From Bacilli bacterium (GTDB lineage Bacteria > Bacillota_I > Bacilli_A > RF39 > UBA660): DNA of 7,100 bases. Position numbers and translations under genes: made by a program. The notes beneath the pieces were generated by a model, which worked only from the letters and a program-made list of their open reading frames with translations, was not told where the DNA came from and ran no database searches. Shown in pieces: positions 1 through 5,135 of the stretch. Where the stretch lies: assembly GCA_028698535.1 (NCBI GenBank), contig JAQVDA010000035.1, positions 1 through 7,100 of the forward strand, read 5' to 3'. The first letter of the stretch is position 1. Each line of letters starts with the position of its first letter.

Positions 1-206
1 AAATAGTAATAAAATTAATTATTTAAAGAGAGCTAGTGAATGGTGTAAACTAGTAATAATATTTTATGAATCAATTCCGGAGTGGAGTGATGAAAATAGT
101 ATTCATTCCCGGTTATACCGTTATTTAAATTAAGATGCATATATTAATGCAATTTAGGATGGCACCACGACACTTCGTTCCTATTATAGGATAAAGTGTC
201 TTTTTT
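1..206 (+). promoter_or_regulatory. T-box riboswitch leader of serS (5' end outside the window)
   Basis: This leader senses uncharged tRNA and controls read-through into serS. The T-box core at 156-169 contains the bulge TGGC (160-163), which would pair with an uncharged tRNA 3' end GCCA; G is the discriminator base of tRNA-Ser. The antiterminator can be drawn fully: AGGA 156-159 pairs with TCCT 179-182, the seven-base bulge is 160-166, and ACG 167-169 pairs with CGT 176-178. Upstream, CTAGT 33-37 pairs with ACTAG 49-53 around a GGTG-containing loop, as in the distal part of Stem I. A small hairpin CGGT/ACCG (110-113/117-120) and the CCGTTA stretch that usually precedes the T-box follow. A TCC triplet at 76-78 could be the serine specifier codon, but this is tentative because the basal Stem I 5' strand is not in the window. 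The T-box identity is firm; the specifier is inference. Confidence 0.93.
169..206 (+). terminator. T-box intrinsic terminator before serS
   Basis: GACACTT (169-175) pairs with AAGTGTC (194-200). An inner stem TCCTA (179-183) pairs with TAGGA (187-191), and six T residues follow at 201-206. The strands TCCT and ACG/CGT are shared with the antiterminator, so the two folds exclude each other. With charged tRNA-Ser this hairpin should form and stop transcription about 20 bases before the serS start. Confidence 0.93.
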
Positions 207-226
207 AATTAAGAAAGGGTGATATA

Positions 227-1489
227 ATGATTGATATTAAAAAAATAGTGGCGGATAAAGTAAATATTGAAAAGGCTTTATTAAAACGAATGGACAATGT
301 TAATTTAGATGGTGTTATTAAATTAGATCAAGAAAGAAGAGCTGTTTTAGTAAAGGTTGAGACTTTAAAAGCGGAAAAAAACAAACTATCTAAAGAAATT
401 GGTGCGTTTAAAAGAGAAGGTAAAGATAGTAGTTCAATTATAAAAAAAATTGATGAGTTTAATGCTGAAATAGAAAAATTAGATATAATACAAAACGAAT
501 TAACAAATAAAATTAACAATATATTAATTGACTTACCTAATATTCCAGATAATGATGTAATTGAAGGGGATAAAGAAAATAATGAAGTCGTAAGAATACA
601 TCTTGAAAAACCATCATTTAATTTTAAAACAAAAGATCATGTGGAATTATCAAAGAGTTTAAATTTAGTGGATTATGAACGAGGCACTAAATTAAGTGGC
701 CACGGTTTTTGGATATATAAGGGTATTGGTGCTCGCTTAGAATGGGCTCTTATCAATTACTTTATTGATTTTCATCTTAAAAATAACTATGAATTTATTC
801 TTCCACCCCATATATTAGGCGAAGAATCAGGTTATACGGCTGGTCAATTTCCGAAGTTTAGAGAAGATGTTTTTACTATTAAAAGTGGCGGTTTCCTATT
901 GCCAACGGCGGAAACAGCGCTTATTAATTACCACCGTGATGAGATATTAAAATACGAAGACTTACCACGGAAATATTTTTCCTATACCCCTTGTTATCGA
1001 ATGGAAGCGGGTAGCCACCGCACGGAGGAAAGAGGGACCTTAAGAGGTCATCAATTTAATAAGGTGGAAATGTTTGCGTTTACCACGAAAGAACAATCAG
1101 ATGCTGTATTAAATGAATTAGTTAATAATGCGGAACAATTAGTTAAAGATTTAGGTTTACACTATCGTGTTTCTAAATTAGCGGCTAAGGATATAAGCGC
1201 GTCAATGGCAAAAACATATGATATTGAGGTGTGGATTCCTAGTATGAATAATTATAAGGAAGTGTCAAGTGTATCAAATGCCAGAGATTATCAATCAAGA
1301 CGCGGCCTGATTAGATACAAAGATAAAAATAATCAAAATGAATATGTTCATACTTTAAATGGTTCTGGCCTTGCTACTTCACGATTATTACCAGCTATTT
1401 TAGAACAATTTCAAAATGAAGATGGTAGTGTTACCATCCCTATCAAATTAAGGCCGTATTTAGGCGGGCTTGACAAGATTAGTAAATAA
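227..1489 (+). CDS. serS: Seryl-tRNA synthetase (class II)
   Basis: Cytoplasmic enzyme that activates serine with ATP and attaches it to tRNA-Ser. The 420 residues match the usual bacterial length. Residues 1-110 are rich in Lys/Glu/Leu and form the antiparallel coiled-coil arm that grips the long variable arm of tRNA-Ser. The class II catalytic core follows: the PTAE serine-site motif at 226-229, motif 2 from R258-x-E260 through the HQFNKVE stretch at 275-281, and motif 3 NGSGLATSR at 378-386 with its Arg at 386. The C-terminal LRPYLGG is typical. The ATG is preceded by AGAAAGG (212-218), matching the anti-Shine-Dalgarno end at good spacing. Several positions differ from the common SerRS consensus: RTEERG in place of GRDTRG in motif 2, ATSR instead of AVGR in motif 3, and KDISAS for the usual GDIGFS. 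It may belong to a divergent SerRS subtype, but the catalytic signature is intact. The gene stands alone under the T-box. Confidence 0.96.
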   Translation: MIDIKKIVADKVNIEKALLKRMDNVNLDGVIKLDQERRAVLVKVETLKAEKNKLSKEIGAFKREGKDSSSIIKKIDEFNAEIEKLDIIQNELTNKINNILIDLPNIPDNDVIEGDKENNEVVRIHLEKPSFNFKTKDHVELSKSLNLVDYERGTKLSGHGFWIYKGIGARLEWALINYFIDFHLKNNYEFILPPHILGEESGYTAGQFPKFREDVFTIKSGGFLLPTAETALINYHRDEILKYEDLPRKYFSYTPCYRMEAGSHRTEERGTLRGHQFNKVEMFAFTTKEQSDAVLNELVNNAEQLVKDLGLHYRVSKLAAKDISASMAKTYDIEVWIPSMNNYKEVSSVSNARDYQSRRGLIRYKDKNNQNEYVHTLNGSGLATSRLLPAILEQFQNEDGSVTIPIKLRPYLGGLDKISK

Positions 1490-1497
1490 TTATAAAC

Positions 1498-1529
1498 ATA
1501 AAATGTTAGTCAATCTAACATTTTATTAT
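1498..1529 (+). terminator. Intrinsic terminator after serS
   Basis: A perfect 12-bp inverted repeat (1498-1509 with 1515-1526) encloses the five-base loop TCAAT, nine bases after the serS stop. The core is AAATGTTAG/CTAACATTT. The T tract is short and partly inside the stem, so termination strength is uncertain. The next gene's promoter starts at its edge. Confidence 0.7.
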
Positions 1530-1555
1530 GGGAAAATATTAACCTGTGCTATAAT
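1526..1555 (+). promoter_or_regulatory. Promoter for miaB, extended -10 type
   Basis: A consensus -10 TATAAT at 1550-1555 is preceded by TG at 1547-1548 with one base between, the extended -10 arrangement. The best -35 at the right distance is TTATGG (1526-1531, 18-base spacer), a weak match, which an extended -10 can tolerate. The expected start near 1562 lies just before the miaB ribosome binding site, so the leader would be short. Confidence 0.65.
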
Positions 1556-1580
1556 ATTAATGTTTTTAGGAAGTGATAAA

Positions 1581-3002
1581 ATGCAAAAACCAAATATGAT
1601 AGAGGCTCAAAAGAGGGGCCATTTAAAAACTAAGGTGTTGACTAATGACTACAACATTCCTTCTGATATGCAAAGTTACGGTGTCAACAAAAAATATTAT
1701 ATTGAAACTTATGGGTGTCAAATGAATGTTCACGATAGTGAGGCTGTCAAGGCTATTTTAGAGGATATGTCTTTTACTAATACTAAAGATTTAAGTGCGG
1801 CTGATTTAATAATTATCAATACATGCGCTATAAGAGAAAATGCCCATAATAAAGTTTTCGGTAAATTAGGCCAGTTGAAAAATTTAAAGAAAAACAACCC
1901 TAATATTATGATTGGCCTTTGTGGTTGTATGGCCCAAGAAGAAGTTGTTATTGACTTACTTTTTAAAAAATACCAATGGCTAGACTTTGTTTTTGGTACT
2001 CATAATATTTATAAATTGCCTTTTATTTTAAAAGAAGCGATTACAAAAGGAGAACTAGTAGTTGAGGTGTGGAGTAAGGAAGGAAATATCATTGAAAATA
2101 TTCCTTTTAAAAGAGATAGTAATTATAAAGCTTGGGTTAACATTATGTACGGTTGTGATAACTTTTGTACCTATTGTATTGTGCCCTATGTTAGAGGCCG
2201 ACAACGCAGCCGTAGGCCTAATTATATTATGGATGAGGTGCAAGAGTTAATCAAAGCGGGTTATAAGGAAATAACCTTATTAGGTCAAAACGTTAATTCT
2301 TATGGTCGTGATTTTATTGATCAGAACTATGATTTTGCTGATTTATTAACCGATATTAGTAAAACAGATATTGATAGAATTAGATTTGTTACTAGTAATC
2401 CGTGGGACTTTACGGATAAAATGATAGAAGTTATTAAAAATAATAAAAACATTATGCCCTATATTCATTTACCTATTCAATCGGGTAGTAATAAAATATT
2501 AAAATTAATGGGCCGCCGATATACAAAAGAAGATTATATTGAATTATTTAATAAGATAAAAAGTAATATTAAAAATGTTTCTATTTCTACCGATATAATA
2601 GTAGGCTTTCCTGGGGAAACAGAAGAGGACTTTCAAGAAACTCTAGCGTTAGTTAATGAATTAAAGTTTGACTTTGCTTTCACTTTCGTGTACTCACCAA
2701 GAGAGGGGACCGCCGCTATTAAATTGAAAGATAATGTTAGTGAAGATGAAAAGAAAGAAAGATTATATCAATTAAATAAACTGATTAATAAATACGCATT
2801 AGCTAATAACCAAAAATATCTGTTACAAACAGTAAAAGTTTTAATTGAAAAACAAGATGTTAAAACTGGGTTATTAACGGGGTATACTGAAACTAACAAA
2901 TTAACATATTGTAAAGGGGATTTAAGTGATATAGGTAAAATAGTTTTAGTTCAAATAAATAAAGTAAAAACATGGAGTTTGTATGGGGAAAGAAATTTTT
3001 AA
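1581..3002 (+). CDS. miaB: tRNA-2-methylthio-N6-dimethylallyladenosine synthase MiaB
   Basis: Radical SAM methylthiotransferase that converts i6A37 to ms2i6A37 in tRNAs reading U-starting codons, improving codon-anticodon pairing. It has 473 residues. The N-terminal UPF0004 domain has the three cluster cysteines: C46 in YGCQMN, C82 in NTCAIRENA and C116 in GCMAQE. The radical SAM motif CxxxCxxC is C192/C196/C199 in GCDNFCTYCIVPYVRGRQ. The stretch STDIIVGFPGETEEDF is typical of the family, and residues after about 405 form the TRAM RNA-binding domain. The start chosen is the ATG at 1581, preceded by AGGAAGTG (1568-1575). The frame is open back to 1470, but that part covers the serS terminator and the promoter. 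The roughly 39 residues before the first domain resemble the N-terminal extension of the Bacillus homologue YmcB. The paralogues MtaB and RimO are less likely given NTCAIRENA. The gene is closest to cotE, as in Bacillus. Confidence 0.96.
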   Translation: MQKPNMIEAQKRGHLKTKVLTNDYNIPSDMQSYGVNKKYYIETYGCQMNVHDSEAVKAILEDMSFTNTKDLSAADLIIINTCAIRENAHNKVFGKLGQLKNLKKNNPNIMIGLCGCMAQEEVVIDLLFKKYQWLDFVFGTHNIYKLPFILKEAITKGELVVEVWSKEGNIIENIPFKRDSNYKAWVNIMYGCDNFCTYCIVPYVRGRQRSRRPNYIMDEVQELIKAGYKEITLLGQNVNSYGRDFIDQNYDFADLLTDISKTDIDRIRFVTSNPWDFTDKMIEVIKNNKNIMPYIHLPIQSGSNKILKLMGRRYTKEDYIELFNKIKSNIKNVSISTDIIVGFPGETEEDFQETLALVNELKFDFAFTFVYSPREGTAAIKLKDNVSEDEKKERLYQLNKLINKYALANNQKYLLQTVKVLIEKQDVKTGLLTGYTETNKLTYCKGDLSDIGKIVLVQINKVKTWSLYGERNF

Positions 3003-3039
3003 AAATGAAACTGGTTATTAAAATTATAAAAAAAGATAT

Positions 3040-3058
3040 AAACATTAAAAATGTTTTT
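3040..3058 (+). terminator. Short hairpin after miaB, possible terminator
   Basis: AAACATT (3040-3046) pairs with AATGTTT (3050-3056) around a three-base AAA loop, ending in TTTTT (3054-3058). It has one G-C pair, so it would be weak alone. It lies 38 bases after the miaB stop and just before a better hairpin, so the two could act in tandem. Confidence 0.4.
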
Positions 3059-3069
3059 AATCATACATT
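3040..3069 (+). promoter_or_regulatory. Candidate sigma-E-type promoter upstream of cotE
   Basis: CATACATT at 3062-3069 agrees at all eight positions with the sigma-E -10 consensus CATACAHT known from Bacillus subtilis. Fifteen bases upstream, AAACATT (3040-3046) agrees with 5 of 7 positions of the -35 consensus KMATATT. Bacillus cotE is known to use a sigma-E promoter (P1). Transcription would start near 3076, at the foot of the hairpin 3075-3094, which complicates the reading because that hairpin also looks like a terminator. This is inference from motif match and context. Confidence 0.4.
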
Positions 3070-3074
3070 ATAGT

Positions 3075-3098
3075 AAAGACTATTTAAAGTCTTTTTTT
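3075..3098 (+). terminator. Intrinsic terminator between miaB and cotE
   Basis: AAAGACT (3075-3081) pairs with AGTCTTT (3088-3094) around the loop ATTTAA, with a run of seven T residues at 3092-3098. It is the clearest end signal for miaB transcripts. If the sigma-E-like promoter just upstream is used, this hairpin would form the extreme 5' end of the cotE message instead. Confidence 0.75.
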
Positions 3099-3104
3099 AT
3101 AGAC

Positions 3105-3132
3105 ACAAAACAGTCTATTTATGCATAAATTA
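3105..3132 (+). promoter_or_regulatory. Candidate sigma-K-type promoter upstream of cotE
   Basis: AC (3105-3106), a 17-base spacer, then CATA-AAT-TA (3124-3132) fits the sigma-K pattern AC-N17-CATANNNTA, with the favoured G just before CATA (3123). Bacillus cotE is known to have a sigma-K promoter (P2) in the mother cell. The expected start near 3138-3140 would put the ribosome binding site (3137-3144) at the very 5' end of the message, which argues against it. A vegetative promoter with TAGACA at 3100-3105 is a weaker alternative. Confidence 0.35.
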
Positions 3133-3149
3133 AAGTGAGGAGGGATAAA

Positions 3150-3686
3150 GTGACAGCATATAAAGAGATAGTAACTAAAGCAGTTATCGGTAAAGGTAAA
3201 AAATTCTTTCAAAATGCTTATTCTGTAACGCCAGAAGCAGATGTTAATACTGTTTTGGGCTGTTGGGTAATTAATCACCAATTTAGTGGGGCGGAAAAAA
3301 ATGACAAAATAATCATCAAGGGTAGGTATGATGTTAATATGTGGTATTCGTATGATAATGATACGAAGACAGCGGTATTAACCAAGACTATTGATTATCA
3401 AGAAGAAGTAAAGGTAAAGATCAAAGAAGATAGTGATTTATCTTCTCATAAAGAGATAATAATAAGGGCCCTAAAACAGCCCAATTGTATAAAAGTGGAT
3501 GTTAAGGATGAGTTAATTGAATTTATCGTTGAAAAAGAGCTTGGTATTGAAGTAGTTGGCGAAACGAAGATAAAGGTTGGCGTGGAAACTGATGAGGAAC
3601 CATGGGAAGAGTTAGTGGAAGACGAAGCATTAACTCAAGATGTTGAAGAGGAAATTGAGCAAAGTATTGAAGAAGATTTCTTATAA
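3150..3686 (+). CDS. cotE: Outer spore coat morphogenetic protein CotE
   Basis: CotE directs assembly of the outer spore coat on the mother-cell side of the forespore in Bacillus. The 178 residues are close to the 181 of B. subtilis CotE. I recognise the family by the N-terminal YKEIVTKAVIGKGKKF (4-19), LGCWVINHQF (36-45), the YDVNMWYSY stretch (60-68) followed by DTKT (71-74), ALKQPNCIKV (107-116), VVGETKIKV (135-143), and a strongly acidic C-terminal tail (about 147-178). Each corresponds to a conserved block of Bacillus CotE. The start is the GTG at 3150, eight bases after a very strong GAGGAGGG (3137-3144). An in-frame GTG at 3135 is upstream of that site and would translate it, so it is rejected. 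The gene is monocistronic, flanked by terminators, with sporulation-type promoter candidates upstream. It lies next to miaB, as in Bacillus apart from ymcA. Its presence implies sporulation ancestry or ability, though this single gene does not prove that spores form. Confidence 0.9.
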   Translation: MTAYKEIVTKAVIGKGKKFFQNAYSVTPEADVNTVLGCWVINHQFSGAEKNDKIIIKGRYDVNMWYSYDNDTKTAVLTKTIDYQEEVKVKIKEDSDLSSHKEIIIRALKQPNCIKVDVKDELIEFIVEKELGIEVVGETKIKVGVETDEEPWEELVEDEALTQDVEEEIEQSIEEDFL

Positions 3687-3691
3687 TAAAC

Positions 3692-3728
3692 AGTGTCAAC
3701 AGAAAAAGGTTGACACTTATCTTTTTTT
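3692..3728 (+). terminator. Intrinsic terminator after cotE, overlapping the rpsP promoter
   Basis: AGTGTCAAC (3692-3700) pairs perfectly with GTTGACACT (3709-3717) around an eight-base purine-rich loop. A run of seven T residues at 3722-3728 follows a short interruption. It begins five bases after the cotE stop. The right arm contains TTGACA (3710-3715), which serves as the -35 box of the rpsP promoter. Confidence 0.75.
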
Positions 3729-3738
3729 ATTATATTAT
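3710..3738 (+). promoter_or_regulatory. Strong sigma-A-type promoter for rpsP-khpA
   Basis: A perfect -35 TTGACA (3710-3715), a 17-base spacer and TATTAT (3733-3738, five of six consensus bases) form the best vegetative promoter in the window, as expected for a ribosomal protein gene. The expected start near 3745 leaves a leader of about 30 bases before the GTG. TATAGT at 3736-3741 is an alternative -10 with a longer spacer. Confidence 0.85.
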
Positions 3739-3773
3739 AGTAACATAATAAATATTTAAAGGGAGGAAGATTA

Positions 3774-4046
3774 GTGGCAGTTAAAATTAGACTAAAAAGA
3801 ATGGGTGCCAAAAAGAAACCTTTTTATCGTGTCGTGGTAACTGATTCGCGTCATCGCCGAGATGGTCAATTTATTGAAACTATAGGTACTTATAATCCGT
3901 TAAGTGATCCAGCGACTATTAAAATAAACGAAGAAAAGGCTTTAAAATGGTTAAGAGATGGGGCACAACCAACGGATACCGTCCGTAGCTTATTAAGTAA
4001 ACAAAACATAATGACAAAATTTGCGAAGGAGAGGAATAATAAATAA
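3774..4046 (+). CDS. rpsP: 30S ribosomal protein S16
   Basis: S16 is a primary binder of 16S rRNA in the 5' domain and helps assemble the small subunit body. The 90 residues match the family's usual length. The N-terminal [20 protein letters not shown] is the S16 signature, followed by the conserved [19 protein letters not shown] stretch and the [12 protein letters not shown] block near the C-terminus. The start is GTG at 3774, preceded by GGGAGG (3761-3766); no other start gives the full conserved N-terminus. The stop TAA shares its last A with the khpA start (TAATG at 4044-4048), so the two genes are translationally coupled. In Bacillus the order is ffh-rpsP-ylqC-ylqD-rimM-trmD-rplS; here only the rpsP-khpA core of it is present. 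Confidence 0.98.
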   Translation: MAVKIRLKRMGAKKKPFYRVVVTDSRHRRDGQFIETIGTYNPLSDPATIKINEEKALKWLRDGAQPTDTVRSLLSKQNIMTKFAKERNNK

Positions 4047-4294
4047 TGGATTTAGTAAAATTAACTGAAGAATTAGTAAAGGCCGTCGTTAGAAATCCTG
4101 AAGAAGTAGCCGTCAAGGAATTTGATACTGATGAGGATGATTTTATGGTGATTCAAGTAATGGTTAATAATGATGATATGGGGGTTGTCATTGGCAAGGG
4201 TGGTAAAATGGCTAATGCTATTAGAACCATTGTTCAAGCTAGTGGCTATCTACATGGTAATAAAAAAGTAAAGATTAATATTGATTCTTTTTAG
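4046..4294 (+). CDS. khpA: KH-domain RNA-binding protein KhpA (YlqC family)
   Basis: Small cytoplasmic RNA-binding protein of 82 residues, the family's normal size. In streptococci KhpA pairs with KhpB (Jag/EloR) and influences cell division and wall elongation; its RNA partners in most species are poorly defined. Residues 30-40 carry the beta strand before the KH core. The GxxG RNA-contact loop is GKGG at 50-53 in VVIGKGGKM, followed by the amphipathic helix ANAIRTIVQAS and the final strand KKVKINID. AAGGAG (4026-4031) and the adjacent GAGG lie inside the rpsP end, a little far from the ATG, so re-initiation after rpsP through the one-base overlap is probably important. The rpsP-khpA pairing is widespread in Firmicutes and supports the call. 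The TAG stop is part of a terminator stem. Confidence 0.95.
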   Translation: MDLVKLTEELVKAVVRNPEEVAVKEFDTDEDDFMVIQVMVNNDDMGVVIGKGGKMANAIRTIVQASGYLHGNKKVKINIDSF

Positions 4295-4316
4295 AACTAT
4301 TTAATAGTTCTTTTTT
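4293..4316 (+). terminator. Intrinsic terminator after khpA
   Basis: AGAACTAT (4293-4300) pairs with ATAGTTCT (4304-4311) around a three-base loop, and T residues run through 4316. The khpA stop codon (4292-4294) overlaps the left arm. The stem has only two G-C pairs, but its position and T run are typical. It separates the rpsP-khpA unit from the uppS operon. Confidence 0.75.
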
Positions 4317-4317
4317 C

Positions 4318-4346
4318 TTGCAATAAAAAGCGTCTTACCTTATACT
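4318..4346 (+). promoter_or_regulatory. Promoter for the uppS-cdsA-rseP operon
   Basis: TTGCAA (4318-4323), a 17-base spacer and TATACT (4341-4346) form a good sigma-A-type promoter starting two bases after the preceding T run. A perfect TATAAT at 4350-4355 lies just downstream but lacks a suitable -35 box; it could be a second, weaker start. The leader to the uppS start would be about 40-50 bases, with no obvious further structure. Confidence 0.7.
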
Positions 4347-4403
4347 GATTATAATGATGAGTATATTAAATATTAAACATATAATTAGTATGGGAGAATA
4401 AAT

Positions 4404-5135
4404 GTGAATAAATTAGTAACTAACATACCCCATCATGTGGCGATTATTATGGATGGTAACGGTCGGTGGGCTACATCCCGGGGCCTAAAAAGAAGTAGAG
4501 GGCACCTTGAAGGAAGTAAAACCTTTCAAAAAATAGCCTTACACGCCTATCAAATCGGGATTAAAATATTAAGTGTGTTTCTTTTTTCCACCGAGAACTT
4601 TAAGCGTAGTGTTGATGAGGTTAATTACATTATGAATTTAGTTGTTAAAATACTGAAAGAACAATTTAATGTTTTTAAAAGCAAAGATATTAAGGTTATC
4701 TGGTCTGGACGTGTGGATAATTTATCTCCTAAGGTTGTTACGGCTATTAATCAATTAGTTAATGCGACTAAAAATAATAAAAGTGGTACCTTAAATCTTT
4801 GTTTTAATTATAGTGGTCAAGATGAAATAATTGATAGTGTTATAAAAATAAATAATGACCTTATAAATAAGAAGATTACTAAAGAAAGTATTACTAGAGA
4901 ATTATTGAACAAATATTTATACCATGACTTACCACCAATTGATTTATTAATAAGAACCGGTGGTGAATACCGTATCAGTAATTTTATGTTATGGCAACTT
5001 ACTTATACGGAATTATATTTTACTAGAAGTTACTTTCCGGAATTTAGTTCTAGTGAATTTGATCAAGCTATTTTAGAATATAATAAAAGAGAACGAAGAT
5101 TTGGAGGGATAAAAGATGAAACAAAGAGTCATTAG
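4404..5135 (+). CDS. uppS: Undecaprenyl diphosphate synthase (cis-prenyltransferase)
   Basis: UppS condenses eight isopentenyl diphosphates onto farnesyl diphosphate in cis to make C55 undecaprenyl diphosphate, the precursor of the lipid carrier for peptidoglycan. The 243 residues are typical. Family motifs in order: HVAIIMDGNGRWA (11-23) with catalytic D17 and the phosphate-binding NGR, conserved H34 in RGHLEG, FSTENFKR (61-68), NYSGQDEI (135-142), and LLIRTGGEYRISNF (181-194) with the diphosphate-binding Arg/Ser/Glu cluster, then ELYF and RERRFGG. In NYSGQ the usual Arg of NYGGR is Gln. The start is the GTG at 4404 with GGGAG (4392-4396) at suitable spacing. An ATG two bases earlier is followed at once by TGA. 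The C-terminus overlaps cdsA by 20 bases in another frame, and the cdsA ribosome binding site lies inside this gene. It is the first gene of the envelope operon. Confidence 0.97.
   Translation: MNKLVTNIPHHVAIIMDGNGRWATSRGLKRSRGHLEGSKTFQKIALHAYQIGIKILSVFLFSTENFKRSVDEVNYIMNLVVKILKEQFNVFKSKDIKVIWSGRVDNLSPKVVTAINQLVNATKNNKSGTLNLCFNYSGQDEIIDSVIKINNDLINKKITKESITRELLNKYLYHDLPPIDLLIRTGGEYRISNFMLWQLTYTELYFTRSYFPEFSSSEFDQAILEYNKRERRFGGIKDETKSH

Noticed and set aside
328..519. Reverse-strand open frame of 63 codons opposite the serS coiled-coil region
   Set aside because: It lies wholly inside serS, has no ribosome site or homology that I recognise, and reflects the base composition of the opposite strand.
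1470..1580. Upstream extension of the miaB frame to an ATG at 1470 inside the end of serS
   Set aside because: This stretch covers the serS terminator hairpin and the miaB promoter, and it would add a non-family N-terminus. The ATG at 1581 has its own AGGAAGTG site.
2055..2250. Two short open frames, one on each strand, inside miaB
   Set aside because: Both are shadows of the miaB radical SAM region, whose conserved cysteines show which frame is real.
3099..3118. Inverted repeat ATAGAC/GTCTAT as a third terminator before cotE
   Set aside because: The stem is only six pairs with an eight-base loop and no T run; it may be chance or overlap promoter elements.
3135..3149. Earlier in-frame GTG start for cotE
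   Set aside because: It lies upstream of, and would translate, the GAGGAGGG ribosome binding site; the GTG at 3150 gives the family N-terminus.
3084..3281. Reverse-strand open frame across the start of cotE and its upstream region
   Set aside because: It runs through the hairpins and the cotE N-terminus, with no promoter or ribosome site of its own.
3919..4116. Reverse-strand open frame opposite the rpsP/khpA junction
   Set aside because: It is covered by two confidently identified genes on the other strand.
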